The translations under genes and the position numbers were made by a program. A stretch of 64,000 bases of DNA from NCBI GenBank assembly GCA_017979445.1, contig CM030709.1, positions 3,906,001 through 3,970,000 on the forward strand, given 5' to 3'. Positions 12,243-25,062 of this stretch are shown one piece after another. The notes under the pieces are model-generated. The model saw only the letters and a list, made by a program, of their open reading frames with translations. It did not search any database and was not told the origin of the DNA. This DNA comes from Akebia trifoliata (taxonomy: Eukaryota > Streptophyta > Magnoliopsida > Ranunculales > Lardizabalaceae). The first letter of the stretch is position 1. Each line of letters begins with the position of its first letter.

Positions 12243-13508
12243 CAAATATAAATACATAGATTTACAAGATTTACCTTTTCATAGACCACATCTTCAAAGG
12301 AGGGGTTATCGATTTTTTATAATTAACAAGCAAAGGTTAAAAAGGGATTCACCTTTCTTCGTTTTCCTCCTTTAAATATGTTTTCTCCCAACTAAAAAAC
12401 CCTAGGCCAAAGTTATATTTTTATATTTTGACCTAATTACATAAATACCCTCACAAACACAAATAATTTTCACTTTGTTTAAACAAAATGATTATATGAA
12501 TACAATACAAACTCATATAAGCCCTATTGAGCCGGAGAATACTCCGCTCATAGAAGATACCAATTGCCAACTCTCTCACGAGATGTACTCAATCCAAACA
12601 TTTTTGGATAACCTACACAATATCTTTTAAGGGTATTTATAGAAAAAACATGATTATGGATAATGAAGATGTGTCACACACACATACATGTTTTACTGTG
12701 TTTGACATCACCCATGTGTTGTTTTTACCACTTCCCTTGACACTTATTTGACGACGAGAGAAACATGTTAGATCCCATTAGACAAATGTTAATGTCTATG
12801 AAAGATTGGATTATGATTCACAATCTATAGCAAAGTACAATATATTATAATAGGGTTGTTAATGGATTGGATCCATATCGGATTGAGTTGATTTGGTACC
12901 GATCCGATAAGTATCGGATCAAACTCTTATTAGATCAAATTTTTATTGGAACTCAATATTGAGATCCAAATCTGATCCATTAACAACTAGGTCCGGTTTG
13001 GATTGAGTCAGATTCGATTTTATATACATAATCTAAATAAACTTAGTACATCTCAATAAACATATAATGTAATGTATATACTTTATAACATATTATGATA
13101 GGGATATGGTTGATCCAAGTCCGATCCAATAAGATATTAGATGAGATCCTTAACGAAATCCAAAACAATGATCCAAACCCAAAGTTATCGAATCGGGTTT
13201 CGAGTCTGATCCGATCCATTGACAACCCTATATTATAAGTTAGTATAGATGTACTTCGGTATTAATGTCTATACTTTATAAGGCTGAGATGGCATGTTCT
13301 TGGAAAAATATATATCATTAGATGGCACGTGCTTCCTTATCTGTCAATACACATTTTACTAAATGTGACAACTGTCACCAATGCATGGTCTTTATTACTC
13401 CCTTTGACACCTATCTTACAGAAAGATAGACATGTCAGCTACCACTTAGATAAATACGTTCATTTCAAATTGGATGATTTTCAGTCTGTAATTATATATG
13501 GTATAATA
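12243..13508. repeat. Paralogous segment, copy 2
   Basis: The counterpart of 9430-10467, interrupted at 12851-13230 by a hAT-type MITE and lacking the foldback found in copy 1. It joins the family C MITE at 13509, as copy 1 joins the one at 10468, so segment and MITE were duplicated together. Confidence 0.75.
12851..13230. mobile_element. hAT-type MITE with exact 8-bp target duplication
   Basis: A 380-bp element with ends TAGGGTTGTTAATGGAT and ATCCATTGACAACCCTA, flanked on both sides by TATTATAA (12843-12850 and 13231-13238). An 8-bp duplication with TAGGG termini is characteristic of the hAT superfamily. The paralogous locus has one uninterrupted TATTATAA (9975-9982) in the same context, confirming the insertion. 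The interior is rich in 'ggatccgat'-type blocks and has no credible protein. Confidence 0.85.
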
Positions 13509-13895
13509 GAGCATCTCCAATGATCTCTCAAATTGGGATGGCAATTCTAAATTTTGAAGTAACCTCTAAAAAATGTGGTCCAATACACATCTCAAATGGT
13601 GTCTCAAATATAATATATGCTAAAATCAATGTTATATTTGACACTGTATATCATAGGTTTTAGCATATCTCATAATTTACCAAAGTGGCTTTTAGGTTAT
13701 AAAAAATGTATTTTGATTATTATTATTTTTTAAAACTAAATTACCATCAAAATAAATGAAAAATATTTTTTAAAATCACATTTTTTTAGATAAAGCATTA
13801 GAGAGGTACATGTCAAATATGACATTTTTGGACTTTATTATCTTAAAAAATAGAATTGGTAAATTTATTTTTTTGCATTAATATTGGAGATGCTC
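13509..13895. mobile_element. PIF/Harbinger-type MITE, family C copy 2
   Basis: A 387-bp element with termini GAGCATCTCCAATGAT and ATATTGGAGATGCTC, better preserved than copy 1. The left flank is ATA and the right TTA, so the duplication has one mismatch. Its right half plus downstream sequence forms the unit of the tandem array that follows. Confidence 0.7.
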
Positions 13896-16130
13896 TTAGA
13901 TGCCAACTTTGATATGTTTCAATATCTATACGTTATATTCCTGAGCTGGCGTGATACCTGGATAATAAATACAATTCAATGGCACGTGCTTTCTTATCTG
14001 TCAATATACGTTTTACTGTATATTGACGTCAGTCATGCATTGTCTCTATTAACCCTCCTTAACATTTGTCACACCCCTTAACATCTGTCTTACAATAAGA
14101 AAAATATGTCAGATGCCACTCAGAAAGACAATGACACTCGTGCCAAGTTAGGTAATTGTTCAGAGTCTGTTATTTTAGATTAACTCTTATGCTTTTGAAT
14201 TTTTGAGTCTAGATGACAAGGTTTTTGCATATTATAACCAATTTATTAAGAATATATCATACTTGGTATATTCTAATTTTTATCCAACCCAAAATTTCAT
14301 TATTAACCATTTTAAAATTAAAATAATATTATTTTAATAATTTTAAAATTATATTTTGATCATTAATAAGTTTAAATTTTGAAGTAACCTCTAAAAAATG
14401 TGGGCCAAGGCACATCTTAAATGGTGTCTTAAATATAATATGCTAAAAGCAATGCTATATTTAACATTGGTATAGCATAGGTTTTAACATATCTCATAAT
14501 TTGCCATAGTCGCTTTTTGGTTATAAAAGGTGTCTTTTGATTATTATTATTATTTTTTAAACTAAATTACCATCAAAATAAATGAAAAATATTTTTTAAA
14601 ATTAAATTGCAATCCAAAACAAACCAGTGAACTTTTTTATTATAGATAAAGCATTGGAGAGGTACGTGTCAAATATGACATTTTTGGACTTTATTGTCTC
14701 AAAAAATATAATTGCTAAATTTATTTTTTTGCATTAATATTGGAGATGCTGTTAGATGCCAACCTTGATATGTTTCAATATTTATACGTTATATTCCTGA
14801 GCTGGCGTGATACCTGAATAATAAATACAATTAAATGACACGTGCTTTCTTATCTGTCAATATACGTTTTACTGTATCTGACGTCAGCCATGCGTTGTCT
14901 CTATTACCCCCCCTTAACATCTGTCGCACCCCTTAACATCTGTCTTACAACAAGAAAACTATGTCAGATGCCACTCAGAAAGAAAATGACACTCATGCAA
15001 AGTTAGGTTGTTGTTCAGAGAGTCTGTTATTTTAGGTTAACTCTTATGCTTTTGAATTTTTGAGTCTAGATGACAAGATTTTTGCATATTATAACCAATT
15101 TATTAAGAATATATCATACTTGGTATATTCTAATTTTTATCCAACCCAAAATTTCATTATTAACCATTTTAAAATTAAAATAATATTATTTTAATAATTT
15201 TAAAAATTATATTTGGATCATTAATAAGTTTAAATTTTGAAGTAACCTCTAAAAAATGTGGGCCAATGCACATTTTAAATGGTGTCTCAAATATAATATG
15301 CGAAAATCAATACTATATTTGGCATTGATATAGCATAGGTTTTAACATATCTCATAATTTGCCAAAGTGGCTTTTTGGTTATAAAAGGTGTTTTTTGATT
15401 ATTATTATTATTTTTTAAACTAAATTACCATCAAAATAAATGAAAAATATTTTTTAAAATTAAATTGCAATCCAAAACAAACCAATGAACTTTTTTATTA
15501 TAGATAAAGCATTGGAGAGGTACGTGTCAAATATGACATTTTTGGACTTTATTGTCTCAAAAAATATAATTGCTAAATTTATTTTTTTTGCATTAATATT
15601 GGAGATGCTGTTAGATGCCAACCTTGATATGTTTCAATATTTATACGTTATATTCCTGAGCTGGCGTGATACCTGAATAATAAATACAATTAAATGACAC
15701 GTGCTTTCTTATCTGTCAATATACGTTTTACTGTATCTGACGTGAGCCATGCGTTGTCTCTGTTACCCCCCCTTAACATTTGTCACACCCCTTAACATCT
15801 GTCGCACCCCTTAACATCAGTCTTACAACAAGAAAACTATGTCAGATGCTACTCAGAAAGAAAATGACACTCGTGCCAAGTTAGGTAAGTGTTCAGAGAG
15901 TCTGTTACTTTAGGTTAACTCTTATGCTTTTGAATTTTGGAGTCTAGATGACATAGTCTTTGCATATTAGACCATCAATTACTACTTAATATATCATATT
16001 TGTTATACTCTAAATTTTTATCCAAACCAATATTCATTATTAACCATTTTAAAATTAAAATAATATTATTTTAATAATTTTAAAAATGTATTTAGATAAT
16101 TATTAGGTTTAAATTCAAAAGCTAATTTAA
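13556..16130. repeat. Three-unit tandem array, period ~857 bp
   Basis: Three head-to-tail units can be followed by the landmark 'tggagatgct' at 13885, 14741 and 15600 (spacings 856 and 859) and by 'gaagtaacct' at 13556, 14381 and 15239. Each unit has the 3' part of a family C MITE, then 'gagctggcgtgatacctg', 'atgccactcagaaagaca' (or a variant) and an AT-rich tail. Units 2 and 3 are closer to each other than to unit 1, which suggests stepwise unequal exchange. Open frames at the unit ends are short and repeat-derived. Confidence 0.85.
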
Positions 16131-17031
16131 TTTTTTTCCCTAAACAAACCACTTCCATACGGCTACATGGAATTAACCAACCAGTCGTCATACCTAAAAT
16201 TCAAATCGATTCTAACGGCTATACGTACTACGTCCTACGTGGCGTTCCGTTTAATTCCCGCTCTAATTCAATTAAAATTCTAAAAAAAAAAAAAAAAAAC
16301 ACAAAACCTATCGATGCCTTTGGCGTCTCCAACTATACTACAAATCTACCAATGCGCGCCATATTACTCGATCAAATCCTCACCATTGGTTATTACCTCT
16401 CATTGGCTGCGATGAGTCGCGATGTTTCCCGGGTTCTAATTTCGTAAAATGTGACAAGAAAAAAACAAAATAAATAAATAAAAATAAAATCTCGCTTGAC
16501 GACAAAGAGATTAATATTTCAAATAGACGAAAGTAGTCAAAAGAAAGGATTATAATGACCAGAAATTCGTTTCTTTAGGATGGATAATTAGGAACATAGG
16601 TTAAGGGGTATTTTTGGGTTTTTACGTCAATGAACTATTTGTTTGTATATTTACGAGTTCTGCCATTTGCCCCTCTTATCTATCTTTCTCTTCGCCTTCC
16701 TTAGAAGAAACCGTGGACCTATCTCTCCCTCTTCTCTTTCTCTCTCTCAACCTCTCTCGCACCTTTCAGGCTGATTTCGATCGAGAAATCTAAAAACCCT
16801 AAGTTCTTTTTGATCCTTGCGTAGTTTTTCGATCGCTCGTGTTTGATCGAAGTTGTGAATAGCGGTGACGGATGATTCTCCCTATATGTTTTCTGGTTTG
16901 AATCTTTTTTTTTTCCTCAAAGGAAGAAATTAGGCTTTGATCTGGTTTTCTAGGGTTTTGCGGATTCAACGAGTCAAGTTTTGGCTTCAGAAGCTTAATT
17001 TTTAATAGATCTATTGGTTGATTTGTTCTGC
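16131..17031 (+). promoter_or_regulatory. Promoter and 5'UTR of the PHD/GNAT gene
   Basis: Upstream of the ATG at 17032 the sequence shifts from AT-rich repeat to a more mixed composition. A pyrimidine-rich leader (about 16718-16765, 'tctctccctcttctctttct') is typical of plant 5'UTRs, so transcription probably starts near 16.7 kb. No clear TATA box was seen. An upstream in-frame ATG at 17014 adds six residues, but 17032 is preferred because related plant proteins begin with the MAN- motif. Confidence 0.45.
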
Positions 17032-20000
17032 ATGGCGAACGACGACGATTCGGAGTTCATGGTGTTTTCGGGAGCTCGAAGTGGTTTGAAACGTGAGTTT
17101 GCTTTTGCTTTGAAGGTTCAATCTGAGTTGGCGGGATCGCTTGGTCGGACTCGAGCAAGAAAGTTTCAGAATAACAATTCTAGCAATGGAGTTTCAGAGA
17201 ATTCAAGCAGTAAGAGATTAAAGATCTCTGCTGTTAAGGAAGAATTGAAGAAAAATGTGGTGGAAGAGGAGCCGCAGATTGATACGGTGAAATCTTCAAG
17301 TTTTGAGGAACCAAAGGGCGATGTCACAGAATCGATATGCTGCAAGATGAGCAATTCTTTAAAATCTACTGCCATGGAGGAGGCTAAATCCGATTTGATG
17401 AAATCTCCAACTACGGAAGAGCTCACTAACAATCCCGTGAACCATGCGGATATACCAACAAGAGGGGATGACCCAATGAGCGTTACTGTAGAATCTCATG
17501 CCAAAGAAGAGATCAAAACGGATCGGATGAAATCTTCGAATGGAGAGCCTGTGAACAATGATGCTAAATCTTCCAAAGAAGGTGAAACTGGCATTGAAAC
17601 CCCAACTGGGATAGATGATGTTAGTGGAGCACGAAATGCATTAATGGGGAAAGCCTACAGTAGACGGATTACCCGTCCTGTTTTGAAACCTAAGTCAGAA
17701 CCGAAGGAGATGCCATCAATAGCCATGTCAAGTGGCCATTCTGCAGTATCTGAAGATGCTAGCAAGAACGAAGCAACTGTAAAAGATGAAGAGAAACCAA
17801 ACAATGTGGTTAGCCTACTAAGAACGCCCTCGAAGAATAATCTAGAAATGAAAATGTCGAAAAAGATTGCCTTGACCAAGTTTCCATCTACTCTCAAGGA
17901 GCTTCTTCAGACTGATATGCTTGAGGGATTGCCTATCAATTACCTCTTTCGGGGAAATAAGGTATATTATGTACAACCCTTCTCTTTCTTTCTCTCTTTG
18001 CATGGGCCGATGAGATTATAGTTTTGATTTATACTTGTTTACTGGTCATTTATCTTAGAGAAGAGGGCTTCAGGGAACGATCAAAGACCGTGGGATCTTG
18101 TGTTTTTGTGCTTCCTGCAAAGGGCACCAAGTGAGTAGCGTTGATTGTTATTTTGATGCATTGTGATATTAAGTAGCGGAAAAGAATTGAGTGAATACAT
18201 GATTTTCTTTTGTCAAACGTAGGTTGTCACGCCTTATCAATTTGAGAAACATGCGGGTAGTTCAAATAAACATCCTTCAGAACACATTTACTTGGAGAAT
18301 GGAAATAGCCTTCGCGAAGTGTTGAATGCTTGTAAGGATGCTCCTTTGGACACATTGGAAGCAACGATTCAGAGAGCAATTTGTTCTTCCCCCGTAAAAA
18401 AAGTTCCAATGTGTCAGGGTTGCAAAGGTGAACTTCTCACTCATAATGTTGGATTTATAACAAATGTTAGGTTGCCATTTTCGTTAAGGAATTACAGAGG
18501 ATATAATGATTTTTAGAGTTGTTTTTAATGATCTCTAGGGCCTCTTCTTGCATCTTGCACTACGAGGACAACACTAAAATGCAAATCTTGTTTGGAATCA
18601 GAGAAATCTCTGGCAAGCCCAGCTTGTGTGGATGCTACTAATGCTAGGTATGATTCTCTTGCAATTGTGGTGTCTTCTTCACCTATGCTATGTGGTTTGG
18701 GGTTCAGTCTAGGCTGGCTATGTGTTGTAATATACTTTGCTTTTGCTCAGTGTTGATAATACAATAGACATGTGTCGAAGTGGTTATTTATGGAATATTT
18801 TAGGATTCCTTGAACTACAAATGCAATCCTATTAGTACCATGTCGTATATATTTATTGCATACATGTATGTATCAATTTACATTGGATAAATTCATGAAA
18901 AGGGGACAGCAATAGCGAATGAGAGACTTCAGTCTATTGCCTTCAATATGCGAGACTTTAGGAAATGAGACATTCGGTTTTGTGTTTGGTTCTGGCATTC
19001 CTTTGATTTTAAATCTTCAATATGCAGATGATACTTTAGTCTTTCTTGATTTCTTCATTAATCAAATGAGGATCCTTACACGTCTCTTTATCTGCTTTGA
19101 GGTTGTGTTTGGATTGGCTATTAGTCCCCAGAAGTGTAAGATCTTTGGGGTAGGTTCGGTCCTAACTTGGAGGAGCAAGCTGGGTCTTTGGGTTGTCAGA
19201 TTGGGTCCTTCTCGGCTTCCTACCTTGGCCTCCCATTGAGCTTAACATCCAAGTTAGTTTACAAGTTCGGCCCTTCTCGCCTTCTAGTTGGGGTTGACTT
19301 AGCCTTCATTGGATGTGCCCTAACCATCTCCATCGACTTTCTCTTAGTTTATCGCTATTCTCTGATGCGTTCGTTTCTATTATTTTTTTCTTTTCCTAGT
19401 CTTTCTATTTCTCCCTTAAAATCCTCATCTTCCCTATGCTTAATTTATTGTCATTATGCTTCTTGACCGCCCACCATTCAACTCTTGCTCTAAATTCTTC
19501 ATAATTTTGAGAGCGAAACTCAAGACTTTCTTCTGTCATATAATGCCAGAATATTGGTTCTTGTCAAATAAAAGATACCACTTTTAGCTGTTTATATGTT
19601 TCTATCTTGCTGTGTACCTTCTTGATTTACTTCTAGTATGAGTTACTTCAGGTTATTAAAGCTATTTTTTTTTCTCTGGAATTGTCTGACAGTGTGTGTG
19701 GGTTATTTCAGGTCGTCAAAGCCAATTTTAACACCAAGTTCTTCCACCAATGTTTCAGAATGTGTCTTGCCACAGAATAAGAGTAGTCAAGGGAAGCTCA
19801 CAAGAAAGTTGGTACCCCATTTTTGTTTGAAACATTTACTGACATGTCATCTTGCTTAACTCTTCTGTTGGGAATTCTCTAAACCTTTTAAGTTTTTGGA
19901 TGTCTCCTCTCAAGGGATTTGCGGTTGCATAAGTTGGTCTTTGAAGAAGATGGATTACCTGATGGAACTGAATTAGCATATTATATTCGCGGGCAGGTTG

Positions 20001-23000
20001 TTCTAATGAAGATGATGAAAGCACATCTCTTTTGTTATTGCATATTTTTCTAGATTTCATTTTGTAATTCATAGATATTCATTCTTGTGCAGAAATTGCT
20101 CGATGGTTATAAACAAGGTTTTGGTATATACTGTCATTGCTGCAAAAGAGTGGTAATTTTACTACTTCCCAAACTACTTTTAACACTTTTGGCTAAAGAC
20201 ACTGATTTTCTTTTACATTTACTGAGCAGGTTAGCCCTTCACAGTTTGAAGCTGATGCTGGATGGGCTTCACGACGCAAACCGTGAGTGGTTATTTGAGA
20301 TTTTTTACAGTGTCCAATTAACTTCAAACTTCTCTATTTATTTTATTTTGACTCGTTTTTGTTCGTGTTTTCCCAGCTATTTAAATATTTACACATCCAA
20401 CGGGGTTTCGTTGCATGAATTGTCAGTGTCTCTATCAAGAGGCCGGAAACTTTCAATCAATGACAACGATGACCTTTGCAGCATTTGTGCGGATTTTGGG
20501 GATCTTTTGCTCTGTGATGGATGCCCCAGGGCCTTTCATCAAGGTGCATTTCGCTCTCCAGTGATGATTTTTCTTCTTCCCACCTTTTCCATTGTTTTGG
20601 TTGCTTCAATTATTAAGAGGTTTCTTATTTGTTTAATTGAATATGAAATATACAAGCTAATGTTTGCTTGAGAAAATGGAGGAAAATGTTAATAAAAATG
20701 AAATCTATTGATACTTTGAAAAATAAGTTGTGAATTTGTCCTGTATGACTCATGCATGTCAATGGTGGTAAAATCTGAGAAAGTGGTGCCAATCTGCTTT
20801 TGACCAATGTATGTTTCATCTTCTTTCTCTGGGTTAAATATTGGTGAAGTAGAAAATACAAATGATGTCAATGAACATTTAGTTACTTGTAGAAACAAAA
20901 CCTGTTTGTGCTGTGATGCCTAAGAAATTCTAATATGTGGAATTTGATGATGGTGCAAATATTTTGTTCCAAATGTAATAGAATATCCAAAGGACAATTT
21001 TGTTCCAACCCAAATTGCCAGATTTCTTCCTCCTTTCTCATCTGTCCTTAATAAAAGGGTGTCTAAACAAAAGACTCAGGCTAAACGGACATTGGAGTTC
21101 CCTTCTTCTCTTATGATCTCCATCTCAGCTCATCAGACGAGGTTTACATTCCATGCAAGCAAATTCCTTATCCTCTGAATACAAAAAGGAAAGCACATTT
21201 TGAATCATGGCCAACCTCAGAAATGGATACCCAATTTCCTTTAAAACCATTACACCAAGAAACTGGTGGAACTAGCAGCTTCACTCAATGGCAATCATTT
21301 TCTACCTGTTTCTCTTCACCTGTCTTTTCAAAGATATGAGATTCCTATATCATGCATCTCTATTGCATGAGACCCTTGAAGGTCTCTGGTTTGATTGAGA
21401 AGTGATCCCTCACGGCCCTTTCTATCCTGGTGGCCTCACTTCTTTGGCTTTTCTTCCTTTGGGTGCCTTGGGATCTAGGAAATACTGTAGGCTAGAGTTT
21501 CTGTGTCACAACCTATACTCACTATCTTCTATACGTGAACTGAGAAGTAGTATGACAGCCTTAAATTGGCTAGGAAGCTGCAATTTTATGAATTTGGGTT
21601 TTTGCATATTTTCTTAAGTTACCAGTCCATGTATTTTTGGTGTTCATTGCTAGTAGTCTCTTATCCATTTCTATCATTTGTCATCTATTTGATTGTTAGG
21701 TTGCCAAGTTCCCTAATTATTTATTTAAATTTAGTACATGTTGTTAAGTTATTTGTCTCTGTTAATATATATATATAATTCCTGCCAATTTATCCAAATC
21801 TATAATTTAATTTTAGATGGTTAGTTTAATATTTATTATAGGGTTGCTTCTTAGTATCAGCCTGCTGTTCTATTCCTTTTTTACTCTTAATTTCAATACC
21901 TGCAGCTTCTTGTTACATTTTTGATCCACTTCTCTTCCTTAACCAGAACATTTCTGAATGATTATGTTGTGTGATTGGCTTATCTGACGTGCATTCTCAT
22001 TTGCCTATTGTAGATTGTGTGGGTCTGTCAAGCATTCCCGATGGCAAATGGTTCTGCCAATATTGCTTAAATATGTACCAAAGGGAAAAATCCTGCGAAT
22101 ACAATGCAAACGCTAAGGCAGCTGGGAGAGTTCCTGGTGTTGATCCTATAGAACAGATTTCCAAGCGATGTATTCGCATAGTTAAAACAACAGAGACTGA
22201 AGTTGGAGGTTGTGTTTTATGCAGGTGGGCTACTGTAACCTGTTACATAGTGGCTTTTGTTGTTGAGTTATTCCCCCATATTTATTATGTATCAGTACTT
22301 GAACTGTCATTGCATACCTGACTTTCTCTTTATGCTACTACAGCAATGAATTTGTTTCCTGATTTGTATCCCTCATCTTTTTTTGCTTCCTTATGCCTTT
22401 TGATCTTGTTGTATGTAGGCTTCATGAGTTTAGCAAATCTGGTTTTGGTCCACGAACAGTCATTCTCTGTGATCAGGTATACTGTTCTCTTCATGTATTC
22501 ATTTTTTGTATACAAGTTCTTGATATTTTGCACATAGAATCGCCATTCTATGCATTTGAAATTAATCTTTCTTAAATTTCACTTAAATATGTTATCTTTT
22601 CTTTTTTCAGTGTGAACAGGAATTTCATGTTGGCTGTTTGAAGGATCATCAAATGGCAGATCTAAAGGTGTGCACATAAATGAGCTGTTATTATCATTTA
22701 CAATACATGCAATCATTTTTCTACATTAAAATATTATTTGTACCTTCTTAACAGGAATTGCCAAAAGGGAATTGGTTTTGTTGCACAGATTGCAATAGGA
22801 TCCATACTGTTTTGCAGAAGTTAGTTTGTCGTGGATCAGAAAAGTTACCGGAAGCTCTTTCAAGTGTTATTAAGAAGAAGCATGAGGAAAAGGCTTCAGA
22901 TAATAATGCTGATATTGATATAAGATGGAGATTTCTTAGTGGGAAAAGTACTTCTCCTGAAAGTAAATCGTTGCTTTCAAAGGCCGTAGCAATCTTCCAT

Positions 23001-25062
23001 GTAAGTAGTTTTCAATGCTGTATCAAAATACATTGGTTTTCTAAGAAGAGTAACTATTATATTGTACCATGAATGATCATGATAATTGTGCACTGTTCTT
23101 AAATCATCATTTCTACCCTCCAATCAGTGATAGTGCGAGATGATTTTCTTGAAGTCGTGCTAGCAGGCTTTGCTTTTATTATATGTTGTTGGATGTGAAC
23201 AAAAATTATATTTAATCGAGTTTTGACCATAAAGAGTGCTTTTAGGTTTCAGCCCTTCTATTGCATGACTTTTTTTTTTAATTTCTTGAGGCTTTTTATT
23301 TTGTAATATAATATTTTCCTGACATCGATGTGGATAGAAACACCGTCGTTGCAATTTCTGATTTAGCCTTCTATGATATCTTTCTTCCTCAGGATCGCTT
23401 TGATCCAATTGTGGATTCGAAAGCTGGCCGTGACCTTATCCCGTCTATGGTTTATGGGTGAGAAAAATTGTTTTCCTTGTTTTACTTAGTATGCCCTGGA
23501 ATTACTTTCTAATTGCTTTTTATATATTTAATCTTTTGCAGAAGAAGTGTAAGGGACCAAGAATTTGGAGGGATGTATTGTGCTGTATTGACAGTAAAGT
23601 GAGAACTATTTCTTAAAAGTGTGTCATAGACATTAGTTCACCTTAACCTTGTCTCATTATGGCCTCTATTGCTTGCAGTTCATCTGTAGTATCTGCTGGA
23701 ATTCTCAGAATTTTTGGTCTTGAAGTTGCTGAACTTCCTCTCGTTGCTACTAGCAGCGATAGTCAAGGAAAGGTGGGGCTATTGAGTTGGATTGATACGT
23801 CTTTTTGTATAGTTCTGTATTTCTTTCTCGCTTCTGTTGTTGACATTTTCATTTTTCTCAAGAGTCTACTTAATCTTCATTCTCAATTTAAAAAGAACAA
23901 AAGAAAAGGCCAATGAGTTAAATGTTTATCAAGGCTTCTCTGGAAATTGCTTCCACATTCCCATAGAAGTCCAAATAGTTTTGGTATAAGCATTGTGAAT
24001 CAAGTACTCCACACCACCCAATCCTTGGATCACATTGCGTGCATTCCTGTATGCGTTTTTATCTTGCTGTTGTCTTGAAGAAAAAGCAATGCTTCTTTAC
24101 CTTTTAATAATCACAATATGCACTGCCTGATGCCTGATCGTATGCTATTACCACTTGTCATCATCATCATTCATAATTACAGGACCCTTATCCCATCATT
24201 CAATTCTATCTAGAATTGTATTTAGGTCTGTCGGATTTGGACCAGGAGGGGATCAATCCTGATCTGATCTGAATAATATTCGTATTGGATCCAGATCCTA
24301 TCTGACTAACAAAATATTTTCGTACTTTTTGGATTGGGTCTCAATCGGATTGGTGGGGCTTGGATAACTAGAACAAATCCTTATGGTTTGGGCTGTGGTT
24401 CCTCGTTCTATTCCAATACCTCCTCCTGGAGACTAAATTAATTAGATATTTGGATTGGACTTCAGGTTCTAATCCCCGATCCATTGAAAGCGGCCTAGAA
24501 TTTTTTAATTTTTTTTAGTAACGTTTAAAATATATACCTTTCTCATATTTTATTCTATTCAACAAGTTACTAATGAGCATAGCAGATATAATTTATTATC
24601 GCCTATGTGTTACCATTACTCTGTATGTTGGCATGTATTCTTCCACCTATTTCAACATAACTTCTCATCCTTCATGTCTTTTAGTATCCGTCTTTTGTTG
24701 CAAATATTTTTATCATCCAACTTTCCTTTTTATAGGGCTACTTCCAGTCATTGTTCTCATGCATTGAGAGACTGTTGGGGTTCTTGAACGTGAAAAACCT
24801 TGTGCTTCCTGCTGCCGAAGAAGCGGAATCAATATGGACGGATAAGTTTGGTTTCAAGAAAATGACCGAAGATCAAGTGAGTGGTTACTGAAAAGTATGG
24901 GCAATCTAGTTTCTATGGTTTGATATTGACGAGAAACTAAAATTATAACGTGTATGTTTGTTGCAGCTGAACGAGTACAGAAAAAACTATCAGATGATGA
25001 CCTTTCAAGGGACTTCTATGCTTCAAAAGCCGGTCCCCAAATGTCGAATTGTTGATAAATAA
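17032..25062 (+). CDS. PHD-finger / GNAT-type N-acetyltransferase-like chromatin protein, 18 exons, 932 aa
   Basis: Exons: 17032-17961, 18059-18130, 18223-18427, 18539-18647, 19712-19807, 19915-19996, 20093-20152, 20230-20282, 20377-20543, 22014-22224, 22419-22476, 22611-22667, 22755-23000, 23393-23457, 23542-23598, 23679-23772, 24736-24876, 24967-25062. All introns are GT-AG, and the frame stays open for 932 residues. Residues 1-310 (one exon) are low-complexity with repeated K/E blocks. Two modules of the tify-domain-binding type follow (about 312-380 and 496-555). Then come a C4HC3 PHD finger (570-609: C570, C573, C582, C585, H590, C593, C606, C609), a second extended Cys/His zinc region (about 657-723), and a C-terminal GNAT fold with a QGKGY acetyl-CoA loop near 852-856. 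The architecture matches plant nuclear proteins related to IDM1/ROS4, a histone acetyltransferase in DNA demethylation. Whether this member acetylates histones is inference. It looks intact. Confidence 0.93.
18919..19260 (+). pseudogene. LINE reverse-transcriptase relic in intron 4
   Basis: Inside intron 4 of the PHD/GNAT gene an open stretch encodes LQYADDTLVF (the YADD catalytic motif of LINE reverse transcriptases), then a region ending KCKIFGVGS. After a frameshift near 19170 it continues with LGCQIGSFSASYLGLPLS, the usual LINE sequence after the polymerase core. Only a few hundred bases remain, and the fragment is 5'- and 3'-truncated. It is in the same orientation as the gene and does not disturb the splice sites. 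Confidence 0.8.
20544..22013 (+). other. Large intron 9 of the PHD/GNAT gene
   Basis: A 1470-bp intron that splits the first PHD finger between FHQ and the following D-C. It is by far the longest intron in the gene. Bases 21000-21500 are less AT-rich than the rest and could be an inserted sequence, but I recognise no transposon ends or coding remnant in it. Confidence 0.5.
24223..24497. mobile_element. Possible degenerate hAT-type MITE in intron 16
   Basis: The left end TAGGTCTGTCGGATTTGG and right end CCATTGAAAGCGGCCTA are weakly inverted, and the interior has the 'gatccagatcc / gatctgatct' character seen in the element at 12851. No convincing 8-bp duplication is visible. It could be an old hAT relative. 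Confidence 0.35.
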
